A DNA stretch of 64,000 nt from positions 7,267,501-7,331,500 of the forward strand of contig NZ_BNED01000005.1 in NCBI RefSeq assembly GCF_016755875.1. The letters run 5' to 3'. This stretch comes from Streptomyces spororaveus. GTDB lineage: Bacteria; Actinomycetota; Actinomycetes; Streptomycetales; Streptomycetaceae. A program made the position numbers and the translations under genes. Below are positions 36,640-45,315 of the stretch, piece after piece (positions within the stretch are counted from its first letter, which is position 1; every line of letters starts with the position of its first letter). The notes under the pieces were generated by a model. It did no database searches and was not told the origin of the DNA. It was given only the letters and a program-made list of their open reading frames with translations.

Positions 36640-36707
36640 CCGGGGCCGGGCCGGGCGGGGGCGCCCCGTACGCCCGGGGGCCCCTGCCCGCAGGGAGGAT
36701 GGGCATC

Positions 36708-37850
36708 ATGGACCTCGCAGCGGCGTTCACCCGCGACCCACAGGCCGCGCCGCACCCGGTGCGGCGCGACGCGACGGCCGCGGCCGTCTTCGCGCTCCTC
36801 GCGGCAGTGCTCGCGCTGACCGTCGAGGACGGCCGGCGCCCCGACGCCCTCGGCTGGGCGCTGCTGCTCGCCGCGCACGTCCCGCTGGCATGGCGGCGCA
36901 GGGCACCCATGCCGGTACTGCTCGCCGTGGTGGCCTGCGTGGCGCCGTACCACGCCTTCGACTACATGCACCTGGCCCCGATCCCGGCCTCGATGACCGC
37001 GCTGTACACCGTCGCGTCCACCGGCAGGCCGAAGCGGACGCTGATCGTCGGGCTCTCGGTCACCTCCCTCACGCTCACCATGCAGCTCTTCGTGAATCCG
37101 CACGAGACGGTGGAGCTGCTGAGGGTCTCCGGCTGGGTGATCGCCATGCTGGCCTTCGGCGCCGGCATCCGGCTCTACCGCCAACTGGTGGCGGGCGTCG
37201 TCGAGCGGGCCGAACGCGACGCGGAGCGCAAGGTCGCCGAGGAGCGGCTGCGCATCGCCAGGGACCTGCACGACCTCCTCGCACACTCGATCACCCTCAT
37301 CGGCGTCCAGACATCGGTCGCCGCGCACGTCCTGGTCGCCGACCCCGACCGGCTCGACCGGGAGGCGCTCGTCAAGGCGCTCGACGGCATCGCGGAGACC
37401 TGCCGGGAGGCCCGCTCCGAGGTACGCACGACCCTGGACGTACTGCGGGCCACCCCGGAGGGCCCGTTGCCGGACCTGGCCTCGCTGCCCGATCTCGTCC
37501 GGTCGGCGGGCGCGGAGCTGATGGTGCGGACGGGAGCGGCGAAGGTACCGGCGGCGGTGGGCGCGGCGGCGTACCGGATCGTGCAGGAGTCCCTGACCAA
37601 CGCCGTGCGGCACGGGTCACCGGGCGCGGACGTACGGGTCGACGTCGGGCTGGAGAAGGAAATGCTGAGGGTGCGGGTGACCAACGGCGGGAGCGCCTCC
37701 GGAGGGACGGCCGGCTCCGGGTACGGGATCCTCGGGATGCGTGAGCGGGCGAGGAGCGTCGGCGGCACACTGAGCGCGGGCCCGCGCGACGGCGGGGGTT
37801 TCGAGGTCACTGCGGCGCTGCCGCTGGCGGGGAGAGAGGTGACGGTGTGA
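36708..37850 (+). CDS. Two-component sensor histidine kinase (NarL-partner type)
   Basis: 380 residues from ATG at 36708, with AGGGAGG nine bases upstream. About four membrane segments lie in the first 150 residues. DLHDLLAHSITLIGVQTS near 185 is the HisKA_3 phosphorylation box, followed by a HATPase end with QESLTNAVRHGSPGA and GYGILGMRERA. There is no large extracellular sensor, so it likely detects membrane stress. It overlaps the regulator gene by GTGA. Confidence 0.9.
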   Translation: MDLAAAFTRDPQAAPHPVRRDATAAAVFALLAAVLALTVEDGRRPDALGWALLLAAHVPLAWRRRAPMPVLLAVVACVAPYHAFDYMHLAPIPASMTALYTVASTGRPKRTLIVGLSVTSLTLTMQLFVNPHETVELLRVSGWVIAMLAFGAGIRLYRQLVAGVVERAERDAERKVAEERLRIARDLHDLLAHSITLIGVQTSVAAHVLVADPDRLDREALVKALDGIAETCREARSEVRTTLDVLRATPEGPLPDLASLPDLVRSAGAELMVRTGAAKVPAAVGAAAYRIVQESLTNAVRHGSPGADVRVDVGLEKEMLRVRVTNGGSASGGTAGSGYGILGMRERARSVGGTLSAGPRDGGGFEVTAALPLAGREVTV

Positions 37851-38503
37851 TCCGGGTCCTGCTCGCGGACGACCAGACGCTCGTCCGGGCGTCGTTCGCG
37901 ATGCTCGTCGAATCGGCGCCGGACATGGAGGTCGTCGGCCAGGCGGCCAACGGCCGGCAAGCGGTGGAGCTGGCCCGTTCGGCCAGGGCCGACCTGGTCG
38001 TGATGGACGTCCGCATGCCCGAGCTGGACGGAATCGAGGCCACCCGGCTGATCGTCGCCGACGAGGACCTGGCCGGGGTGAAGGTATTGGTCCTCACCAC
38101 CTACGACACCGACGAGCACGTCATGCGGGCGCTGCGGGCGGGCGCTTCGGGCTTCGTCGTCAAGGACATCCACCCGGCGGAACTCCTCGCCGCGATCCGC
38201 ACGGTCGCGGCCGGGGAGGCCCTGCTGTCACCCGGCCCGACCTCCCGGCTCATCGCCCGGGCCCTGTCGCTCCCGGACGTCCCGGTCACGGCCGGACCGG
38301 ACGGCCTCTCGGACCGCGAACGCGAGGTCCTCGTACTGGTGGCCCGAGGCCTGAACAACACGGAGATCGCCGAGACACTGGGCCTCTCGCCCCTCACGGC
38401 GAAGACGCACGTCAGCCGCATCATGGGCAAACTGGGCGCCCGGGACCGGGCCCAACTGGTCATCATCGGCTACGAATCGGGACTGGTACGGCCGGGCGGC
38501 TGA
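37847..38503 (+). CDS. LuxR/NarL-type response regulator
   Basis: 218 residues from a GTG overlapping the kinase stop. The receiver domain has DD at 8-9 and the phosphorylation Asp54 in VVMDVRMPE. A LuxR helix-turn-helix follows at about 150-195, LSDREREVLVLVARGL and NNTEIAETLGLSPLTAKTHV. It is probably phosphorylated by the adjacent kinase and controls the MMPL operon, perhaps through the palindrome upstream. Confidence 0.93.
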   Translation: MIRVLLADDQTLVRASFAMLVESAPDMEVVGQAANGRQAVELARSARADLVVMDVRMPELDGIEATRLIVADEDLAGVKVLVLTTYDTDEHVMRALRAGASGFVVKDIHPAELLAAIRTVAAGEALLSPGPTSRLIARALSLPDVPVTAGPDGLSDREREVLVLVARGLNNTEIAETLGLSPLTAKTHVSRIMGKLGARDRAQLVIIGYESGLVRPGG

Positions 38504-38585
38504 CCGGGCGTGGTGGTCCCGTCCTCGGCGCGGTCGGCGCAGCATCATCGTCGGGGGCGTGCGTGCCGAGGAGAGGTGTGGGCCG

Positions 38586-39374
38586 ATGTGGGCGACCGGT
38601 GAGGCGTACGAGCCGTACGTCGGGCGGTGGAGCCGCCTGGTGGCCGACCGGTTCGTCCGGGAGACGGCCGCGCCCGGGGGAGGCCGCTGGCTGGACGTCG
38701 GGTGCGGCACGGGTGCGGTGACCCGGGCGGTGCTGGACCTCGCCCGGCCGGCGGCCGTGGTCGGCGTCGACCCGTCCCGGGGCTACGTGGACTACGCCCG
38801 CAGGCACATCGTCGACCGGCGGGCGCGGTTCGTCCTGGCCGATGCGACGCGGCTGCCGTTCCCCGACGCCACGGCATCGGTCGCCGTGAGCGGGCTCGTA
38901 CTCAACTTCGTTCCGGACCCGGCACGGGCGGCCGCCGAGTTGGCGAGGGTCGTCGTGCCCGGGGGACGGGTCGGGGTGTACGTGTGGGACTACGGACAGG
39001 GCGGCATGGAGGCAATCCGCGCGTTCTGGGATGCCGCGGTCGCCCTGGACGGGGAGGCACGGACACGGGACGAGGGCACCAGGTTCCCCCTGTGCGCCCC
39101 GGGCCCGTTGGGCGAGCTGCTCGCCGGAGCCGGTCTGGAGGACGTGGAGGTCGAGGAGATCCGGGTGCCGACCGCGTTCGCGGACTTCGACGACTACTGG
39201 ACCCCGTTCCTGGGAGGCCAGGGCCCGGCCCCCGCCTACCTGTCCCAGCTCCCCGGGGAACACCGCGCGGAACTCCGCGAGCGGCTGCGTGCGGCGCTGC
39301 CGCGGGCGGCGGACGGCTCGATCCCCCTCCACGCGCGGGCCTGGGCGGCCAGGGCCCGGCGACGAGCGGACTGA
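38586..39374 (+). CDS. SAM-dependent methyltransferase
   Basis: 262 residues from the ATG at 38586; a GTG at 38559 is an alternative. WLDVGCGTGAVTRAVL is the SAM-binding motif I, VVGVDPSRGYVDYA is motif II, and VLADATRLPFPDATASVA is the motif with the catalytic Asp region of class I enzymes of the UbiE/COQ5 kind. The substrate is unknown. It stands alone between a two-component regulator and a convergent CtaA gene. Confidence 0.82.
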   Translation: MWATGEAYEPYVGRWSRLVADRFVRETAAPGGGRWLDVGCGTGAVTRAVLDLARPAAVVGVDPSRGYVDYARRHIVDRRARFVLADATRLPFPDATASVAVSGLVLNFVPDPARAAAELARVVVPGGRVGVYVWDYGQGGMEAIRAFWDAAVALDGEARTRDEGTRFPLCAPGPLGELLAGAGLEDVEVEEIRVPTAFADFDDYWTPFLGGQGPAPAYLSQLPGEHRAELRERLRAALPRAADGSIPLHARAWAARARRRAD

Positions 39375-39406
39375 AGCAGGGCCGCCATCCCCGCGGGCCA
39401 AGCCGG

Positions 39407-40417
39407 TCAGGCGTGTGTCACGGCGCCCCGGGCGCGCGGCAGCGGTGCGTCGCCGAGCGGGCCCCGCGGGCGGGAACAGGCCCTCCTGACCGTGAAGTAC
39501 ACCTGCAGCACTCCGGTCCAGACGAGCGCCGAGCCCAGCAGGTGGAGCATCACCAGGAGCGAGGGCAGCGCCGTCAGCGACTGCACCAGCCCCACGAGAC
39601 CCTGGCCCAGGAGCACGGCCAGGAACACGCCCGTCTTGCGCCGCGCGGCTCCGAAGCCGTCCTCGGGCAGCGCGGAGAACAGAACTCCGGCCAGGACCAG
39701 GACCGCCCCGGCCAGCACGCCGTGGGCGACGGTCACGGCCGTCCAGTCGAAGGGCATCCGCGGCACGTCGGAGGAGTCGCCCGCGTGCGGACCGGAGCCG
39801 GTGGCGAGCGTGCCCACGACGACGAGCAGGGCCGTCACCACGACCAGGGCCCCCGCCAGCGACCGGATCCGCGCGAGCGGGCCCGGCGCGCCGGCCCGGT
39901 CCGCACCGGCACCGGAATCGCCATCGGCATGGTCATCGCCATCGGCGTACGCCGCGTGCCAGGTGTACACCGCGGCGGTCAGCAGCAGCGTGGCGGCGAG
40001 GAAGTGCGCGGCAACGATGTACGGACTCAGCCGCATCCACACGGTCACTCCGCCGACGACCGCGTTGAGCACGACGATCCAGAACTGCGCCCAGCCTCCG
40101 CGCAGCACGGCGGGCATCGGCTTTTCCTGGAGGCGCGCGGTGATGATGACCCAGCCCACCACCGCGCACAGCGCCCCGGTCAGGAGCCGGTTCCCGAATT
40201 CGATGGCTCCGTGCACCCCCATCTCGGCGGTGGGGGCCAGCGTCTCTCCCGTACACATGGGCCAATCGGTGCAGCCGAGACCGGAGCCGGTGACACGGAC
40301 GATTCCACCGGTCACGATGATCGCGATACTCGCCACGACCGAACCCAGTGCGGCCACTCTGACGCTTCCCGCTCCGAGCGCGTACCTGCCGGCAAGCCAT
40401 GAGAGGGGAGTACGCAC
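39407..40417 (-). CDS. ctaA: Heme A synthase CtaA (COX15 family)
   Basis: 336 residues from a GTG at 40417 with GGAAGG six bases upstream. Eight hydrophobic segments are present. GGIVRVTGSGLGCTDWP, the EFGNRLLTG motif and the later VTVAHGVLAG and LLVMLHLLG His residues match haem A synthases. The GC-rich loop after the fourth segment is acidic and Ala/Gly rich. It converts haem O to haem A for cytochrome oxidase. No other cox gene is adjacent. Confidence 0.85.
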   Translation of the reverse strand: MRTPLSWLAGRYALGAGSVRVAALGSVVASIAIIVTGGIVRVTGSGLGCTDWPMCTGETLAPTAEMGVHGAIEFGNRLLTGALCAVVGWVIITARLQEKPMPAVLRGGWAQFWIVVLNAVVGGVTVWMRLSPYIVAAHFLAATLLLTAAVYTWHAAYADGDDHADGDSGAGADRAGAPGPLARIRSLAGALVVVTALLVVVGTLATGSGPHAGDSSDVPRMPFDWTAVTVAHGVLAGAVLVLAGVLFSALPEDGFGAARRKTGVFLAVLLGQGLVGLVQSLTALPSLLVMLHLLGSALVWTGVLQVYFTVRRACSRPRGPLGDAPLPRARGAVTHA

Positions 40418-40552
40418 GATCAGCCTTCCGTCGGGTCGCGCCATACGCGCCGCGGCGCGGAACCTCAGCGTACGCCGCGCCCGTACAGCAGACCTGACGG
40501 GGTGTCGTGCCAACAGCACGCGGGCCTGGTGGCCCCGCCAGCAGAGCGCGGG
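40418..40552. other. Intergenic region, nothing clear seen
   Basis: 135 bp between ctaA and the FKBP gene. I saw no repeat or promoter motif that I can defend. Confidence 0.3.
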
Positions 40553-40960
40553 TTACCGGGCGCTGCTCCACCCGGTGGTACCGGAATACAGGTCCACCAG
40601 GTCCACCACGAAGACCAGGGTCGAGCCCGCGGGGATCAACGGCGAGGGCGACTGGTTGCCGTAGCCGAGACGCGGCGGAACGATGATCTCGCGTCGGCCA
40701 CCGACCCGCATCCCCTTCACGCCCCGGTCCCAGCCCTTGATGACCCTGCCACTGCCCAGAGCGAACTTGAACGGCTGGCCCCGGTCCCAGGAGGCGTCGA
40801 ACTCCTTCCCGGACGCGAAGGTCACCCCGACGTAGTGGACCCTGACCACCATGCCCGGTTTCACTTCGGGTCCCTCCCCGACGACCAGGTCCCGGACGGT
40901 CAGCTCGGTAGGAGCGTCACCTTCCGGAACCTCGACCTCGGGCTTCGTCAGTTCACTCAT
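40553..40960 (-). CDS. FKBP-type peptidyl-prolyl isomerase
   Basis: 135 residues. GMVVRVHYVGVTFASGKEFD and PFKFALGSGRVIKGWDRGVK are FKBP family signatures, and GYGNQSPSPLIPAGSTLVF matches the end of the binding pocket. The start ATG has GAGG nine bases upstream. No signal peptide is present, so it acts in the cytoplasm to assist protein folding. Confidence 0.93.
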   Translation of the reverse strand: MSELTKPEVEVPEGDAPTELTVRDLVVGEGPEVKPGMVVRVHYVGVTFASGKEFDASWDRGQPFKFALGSGRVIKGWDRGVKGMRVGGRREIIVPPRLGYGNQSPSPLIPAGSTLVFVVDLVDLYSGTTGWSSAR

Positions 40961-41103
40961 CGCAGCCTCATCCACTCTCCGTCGAAAACCCCCGCACGGA
41001 CCGTCCGGACCCATGGGCCCCCATGCAGCAGATGGTCACGCTATACGGGTACGGCACGAGGCGCCGAGCGGACGGCAGAATGTGTGCGACGGCCCCTTGG
41101 GAA

Positions 41104-41400
41104 TCAGGTGCCGGAGTTGTCGACGAACCCCACGATATCGAGGTATTCGATGGTGGGCGGGGCGCCGTAAACTTCCGTCACCTTGCCGACGAGCTCCTCC
41201 GTGAAGAAGGCGCGGGCTTTCTCCTCGTCGTCCCACACGTAGAAATTCCTGGCCTGAAGGCCGTGTTCGTCGAGCATGAAGCTCTTGAAGCGCAGGCCGG
41301 CCATTCCTTCGAACGGTCCTCGGAGTTCGCCGGCAATCTTCGTCAGAGCTGAACGATCGTATTTCTCGGTCGGTGTGAAAGTCACGAGCACGCCGATCAT
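41104..41400 (-). CDS. YdhR-like monooxygenase-family protein
   Basis: 98 residues from ATG with AGGAGG four bases upstream. GVLVTFTPTEKYDR, FEGMAGLRFKSFML, NFYVWDDEEKARAFFTEEL and GAPPTIEYLDIVGF fit the ferredoxin-like fold of the YdhR group. Members may be heme-independent monooxygenases or simple dimers of unknown role. It is a single gene. Confidence 0.6.
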   Translation of the reverse strand: MIGVLVTFTPTEKYDRSALTKIAGELRGPFEGMAGLRFKSFMLDEHGLQARNFYVWDDEEKARAFFTEELVGKVTEVYGAPPTIEYLDIVGFVDNSGT

Positions 41401-41770
41401 CGGGCCTCCTGTCGATGGGGGTGGGCAGCGGACGATCGAGTAATTCTCGCGGCGGATCCTAGTACACGCGGCCGGAAATTCCGGTGGTTGGGCCGCGAGT
41501 CGGAGGTGGGTATCGCGGTCGGTAACGGGGGCCAGGATTGCGTCGAGCTCCGCGCGTGTGCGCCGCTCGAAAAATGCCCGGCCGCATGAGCGGCGCGGGC
41601 GGCACCGATCCGCTTGAGCCCACCGGAGACGGACCATCTAGGATGTCGGCCGCGCGTTGACGTCACATGCGGTTGACGTCACGCCGGGTCGTGCCTCACA
41701 TGCAGTCCTGCGTCCGAGAGCCGTCCGACCGGATGCGTCCGGGTAGCTGTTCCTATGGGGGAGGACTTCG
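41401..41770. promoter_or_regulatory. Divergent regulatory region before DUF5685 gene
   Basis: 370 bp without a gene. It contains the direct repeat listed separately and GGGGGAGG before the plus-strand start. No -10 region is convincing. Confidence 0.4.
41656..41682. repeat. Direct repeat GTTGACGTCAC, two copies
   Basis: The 11-bp sequence occurs at 41656-41666 and 41672-41682, a 16-bp period. Each has the palindrome TGACGTCA. It could be a double binding site for a regulator in front of the DUF5685 gene. Confidence 0.5.
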
Positions 41771-43192
41771 GTGTTCGGAATCATCAGGCCATGCCGTCAT
41801 CGCCTGGGCGAAGGCTTGCGTACCGAGTGGATGGCGCATCTGTGCGGGCTGTGCCTGGCCTTGCGCAGCGAGTACGGGCAGTTCGCGAGGGTGGCCACCA
41901 ACTACGACGGCCTGATCGTCTCGGTGCTGACCGAAGCGCAGTCGGAGCGTACCGGGGACTGGCGTCGAGGTGCCGGTCCCTGCCCGCTGCGCGGGATGCG
42001 GTCGGCGGACGTGGCGCAGGGCGAGGGCGCGCGGCTGGCGGCGACGGTCTCGCTGGTGCTGGCCGCGGCGAAGATGCGTGACCACGCGGCCGACGGTGAC
42101 GGCTTGGCGGGGCGCCGCCCGGTGGCGCTGGCGGCACGCCGGATCGCCCACAAGTGGGACCGTGCGGGCGTCGCGGGCGGCGCACGGCTCGGCTTCGACA
42201 CCGCGCTGCTGCTCGGGGCGGTCGAGCGTCAGCCCGACGTCGAACGGTCGACCGGCTTCGGTGACTCGCTGCTGACGGTCACGGAGCCCTCGGAGACGGC
42301 GACCGCAGCCGCCTTCGCGTACACCGCGGTACTCACCGACCGCCCGGGCAACGTCGAACTGCTGGCCGAAGCAGGCCGCCTGTTCGGTCGGCTGGCGCAT
42401 CTGCTGGACGCGGTGGAGGACCTGGACGCGGACGAGGCGTCCGGCGCGTGGAACCCGATCGCCGTGACCGGCGCGGACCGCGCCGAGGTGCGCCGGCTCT
42501 GCGACGACGCCGTCCGCGGAATACGACTCGCCCTGTCCGACGCCGTGTTCGTCGACGCGCGGCTGGTGCGGGCGCTTCTGGGCGGCGAGCTGGAGCGTGC
42601 CGTCGATCGAGTCTTCGATCCTCGGCATCGTCACCATCAGCACCGCCGCCAGGTGCGGGGCCCGCGCATGCTGCCCTGGCTGGGACGCCGTACGGAGACG
42701 GAAACGCCCTCGGGCACCGGCACCGGCACCGGCACCGGCACAGGCACGGGTACGGATGCGGCCTGCGGCGTCGGGGTGCTTGCGGGCGCGGTCCCGGAGC
42801 ACGGGGTCATGGCGTCGGGCCGGCCGTCGGACGGGCAGTGTCGGCGGTGTCGGGAGTGGGGCCGGTTGTGCGGCGACTGCAGGTCCTGCTTCAGGTGCTG
42901 CCGCTGCGACGATGACGGCGGCCAGGACGACGGAGAGTCCTGGCAGTTCGGCGACGGCAACCGCAACGGCGGCTCGTCGAACCGGGAAGGTTCCGGCAGG
43001 GACGGTTCCGGCGGTGACGGCTGGTTCGGCGGTCAGGGCGGCGGGAACTCGGGTGGCTCCTGGGGCGGTTCGGGCGGCGGTCACGGATCCAGTGGCTCTG
43101 GTGGTTCCGGCGGCGGCTCGGGAGACGGCTGCGGTGGCGGTGGCGGCGGCTGCTGCAATCCGTGCAAGTGCTGCTGCGACTGCTGCGACTGA
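41771..43192 (+). CDS. DUF5685-type protein with Cys-rich tail
   Basis: 473 residues from GTG behind GGGGGAGG. The N-terminal 300 residues match the DUF5685 pattern: FGIIRPCRHRLG, HLCGLCLALRSEYGQ, GPCPLRGMRS, and two all-helical halves; C7, C25 and C28 may bind a metal. Residues about 315-330 are a (TG)n run encoded by repeated GGCACC units. The tail contains CRRCREWGRLCGDCRSCFRCCRC, then a Gly/Ser-rich linker and a final CCNPCKCCCDCCD. A long Gly-rich, Cys-capped tail suggests assembly or surface display, but no signal peptide is visible. Confidence 0.75.
   Translation: MFGIIRPCRHRLGEGLRTEWMAHLCGLCLALRSEYGQFARVATNYDGLIVSVLTEAQSERTGDWRRGAGPCPLRGMRSADVAQGEGARLAATVSLVLAAAKMRDHAADGDGLAGRRPVALAARRIAHKWDRAGVAGGARLGFDTALLLGAVERQPDVERSTGFGDSLLTVTEPSETATAAAFAYTAVLTDRPGNVELLAEAGRLFGRLAHLLDAVEDLDADEASGAWNPIAVTGADRAEVRRLCDDAVRGIRLALSDAVFVDARLVRALLGGELERAVDRVFDPRHRHHQHRRQVRGPRMLPWLGRRTETETPSGTGTGTGTGTGTGTDAACGVGVLAGAVPEHGVMASGRPSDGQCRRCREWGRLCGDCRSCFRCCRCDDDGGQDDGESWQFGDGNRNGGSSNREGSGRDGSGGDGWFGGQGGGNSGGSWGGSGGGHGSSGSGGSGGGSGDGCGGGGGGCCNPCKCCCDCCD
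42709..42756 (+). repeat. GGCACC/GGCACG hexanucleotide repeat inside the DUF5685 gene
   Basis: The stretch is made of repeated GGCACC, GGCACA and GGCACG units. It encodes the alternating Thr-Gly run. Changes in unit number would keep the frame, since each unit is two codons. Confidence 0.7.
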
Positions 43193-43204
43193 ACGACGGA
43201 TGAG

Positions 43205-43233
43205 CCCGGTTCCCCGCCCGGCGGGGAACCGGG
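43205..43233 (+). terminator. Terminator after the DUF5685 gene
   Basis: CCCGGTTCCCCG and CGGGGAACCGGG form a perfect 12-bp stem with a five-base loop, starting 12 bases after the stop. Confidence 0.75.
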
Positions 43234-43298
43234 TGCCGCGCTTCTCGTCGTCCTGCTCCAGAAGCCGTGTCCCGGCCGTTCCGGGTCGGCAAAATGGT

Positions 43299-43327
43299 TT
43301 GAGCCCGGACGGCGGCACCGACAGGAT
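43299..43327 (+). promoter_or_regulatory. Weak promoter candidate before the MFS gene
   Basis: TTGAGC and CAGGAT are spaced by 17 bases, about 70 bases before the MFS start. The match to the vegetative consensus is partial. Confidence 0.35.
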
Positions 43328-43399
43328 CGGAGAAGACCGATGAGTTCTTCCCGGCGCCGCAGTCTGTAAGTGTGACCGCCACGCGCGGAGGACACTCAC

Positions 43400-44914
43400 A
43401 TGACGGAAGGCACCATGCCCGCACTCCACGAAACACCCGCCCTCTCGCCCGCCCGCGTCACCTCCGTGCTGCGGATTCTCGTGCTGTCCACGTTCGTTGT
43501 CCTCCTCAACGAGACGATCATGGTCAACGCGATCCCGCGGCTCATGCGCGATTTCGAGGTCACCGCGGCAGCCGCAGGGTGGCTGTCCACGGCCTTCATG
43601 CTCACCATGGCCGTCGTCATCCCGGTGACGGGCTGGTTCCTCCAGCGCGTGACGACGCGGACCGCCTTCGGCCTCGCCATGGCACTGTTCCTCGCCGGCA
43701 CGGCCCTGGCCGCGGCCGCGCCCACCTTCCCCGTACTGCTGGCCGCCCGCGTCATCCAGGCCGGCGGCACCGCCGTCATGATGCCGCTGCTCATGACGAC
43801 GCTGATGACGCTCGTGCCCCCGCACGACCGCGGCCGCGTCATGGGCAACATCACCCTCGTCATCTCCGTCGCTCCCGCCCTCGGCCCGGCCGTCTCCGGC
43901 GTGCTGCTGCAGCTGGGGTCATGGCGCCTGCTCTTCCTCGCCGTGCTCCCCATCGCCGGAGCCATGGCCGTATTCGGCCGGCGCAACCTGGTCGACATCG
44001 GCGAGCCGCAGGCCGCCCCCATCGACTGGCTGTCCGTCCCCCTGGCGGCAGCGGGCTTCGGCGCCCTGGTGTACGGCCTGAGCGGGCTCGGTGCCGAGAA
44101 CGCGGCCCAGGCCCCCGTGCCCCCGGAGGCCACCACCCTGGCCGGCGCCGTGCTCGTAGGCCTGTTCGTGTGGCGGCAACTGGCACTGCAGCGCTCCTCC
44201 ACCCCGCTGCTGGACCTCCGCACCCTGACCTTCCGGCACTTCTCCGTGGCGCTGGCCCTGATGTGCCTGTCCTTCATGGCGCTCATGGGTGCGTTCATCG
44301 TCCTGCCGATCTACCTGCAGGAGGTGTGCGGCCTGACCTCGCTGCAGACCGGGCTGCTCCTCATCCCCGGCGGCCTGACCATGGGCCTGCTCGGACCACA
44401 GGTCGGCAAGCTCTACGACCGACTCGGCGCACCACGCCTGGTCGTACCCGGAGCCGCCCTCACGGCGCTGAGCCTCGCGCTGTTCGCCCTCACGGGCGAG
44501 CAGACCTCGCCATGGCTGGTGCTCGCCCTTCACGTGGCCCTGAGCGCGGGCATGGCGTTCGTCTTCACCCCCGTCTTCACCTCCGGCCTGTCCGTCCTGC
44601 CGCCGCACCTCTACCCCCACGGCTCCGCCATCCTGGGCTCGCTCCAACAGGTCGCGGCCGCCGCCGGCACCGCCCTCACCATCAGTGTCATGTCGGGACA
44701 CGCCGCCACGGCGGCGGCCGATGGCGCCGACGCCACGGCCGCCCTCGCCACGGGCATCCGGTGGGGATTCGGCATCGGCGCCCTGCTGGGCGCCCTGGCC
44801 GTGCTGGTCGCGCTGCTGATCCGCACCCCGCCCGCTCCGCCGCAGCCTGCCGTGTCGCAGGCCCAGGACGAAGACGGCACCGCTACGAACAAGACCGCCC
44901 ACACACCCACCTGA
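43400..44914 (+). CDS. MFS multidrug exporter, DHA2 (EmrB/QacA) family
   Basis: 504 residues with 14 hydrophobic segments. NETIMVNAIPRLMRDFEVT at the first helix and GGTAVMMPLLMTTLMTLVPP with RGRVMGNI match DHA2 motifs. APALGPAVSGVLLQLGSWRLLF is the motif C region found in drug exporters. It has a GGAGG ribosome site. There is no regulator gene next to it. Confidence 0.85.
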   Translation: MTEGTMPALHETPALSPARVTSVLRILVLSTFVVLLNETIMVNAIPRLMRDFEVTAAAAGWLSTAFMLTMAVVIPVTGWFLQRVTTRTAFGLAMALFLAGTALAAAAPTFPVLLAARVIQAGGTAVMMPLLMTTLMTLVPPHDRGRVMGNITLVISVAPALGPAVSGVLLQLGSWRLLFLAVLPIAGAMAVFGRRNLVDIGEPQAAPIDWLSVPLAAAGFGALVYGLSGLGAENAAQAPVPPEATTLAGAVLVGLFVWRQLALQRSSTPLLDLRTLTFRHFSVALALMCLSFMALMGAFIVLPIYLQEVCGLTSLQTGLLLIPGGLTMGLLGPQVGKLYDRLGAPRLVVPGAALTALSLALFALTGEQTSPWLVLALHVALSAGMAFVFTPVFTSGLSVLPPHLYPHGSAILGSLQQVAAAAGTALTISVMSGHAATAAADGADATAALATGIRWGFGIGALLGALAVLVALLIRTPPAPPQPAVSQAQDEDGTATNKTAHTPT

Positions 44915-45315
44915 CGCCCGTGGACTCGCGACCCGGCCGTCTCGCCGGCCCCGAGCACGGCCTCCGCCCCGTCCTGAGACGTGTATCCGCCCTGTCGCAG
45001 CGCGCCCGGTACCCGCGCTGCGACAAGGGGGAGGGGGGTGACTTGCGGCTCTGTCGCCCGGCAGGCGGTTCCGGGCACCTCCGTGCCTGCGGGGAAGAGC
45101 CTGGCGCGGAGTCGTCCGACGAGCAGTGCGCCAACGGCGGTGGCCGACGGGGATCCGAAGCGGCTCACGCCCGAGGTTCGCGCCGTCGAGCGATCCGCTG
45201 GCGCAGGACGAAGACGACGAACCGGCCCTTCGGGCCCCTGCACTCCTCCACTCGCCGTACGGCCACCCTGGGCCGCTGCCGCCGCTCCATCAGGGCCCCT
45301 GGGCGAGTACGCCAC
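44915..45315. other. Intergenic region between convergent genes
   Basis: 401 bp without a gene. It holds one strong hairpin, listed separately. The remainder shows nothing I can support. Confidence 0.5.
44993..45025 (+). terminator. Strong hairpin terminator between MFS and nucleotidase genes
   Basis: TGTCGCAGCGCG and CGCGCTGCGACA form a perfect 12-bp stem with a nine-base loop, 78 bases after the MFS stop. It could serve both converging genes. Confidence 0.7.
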
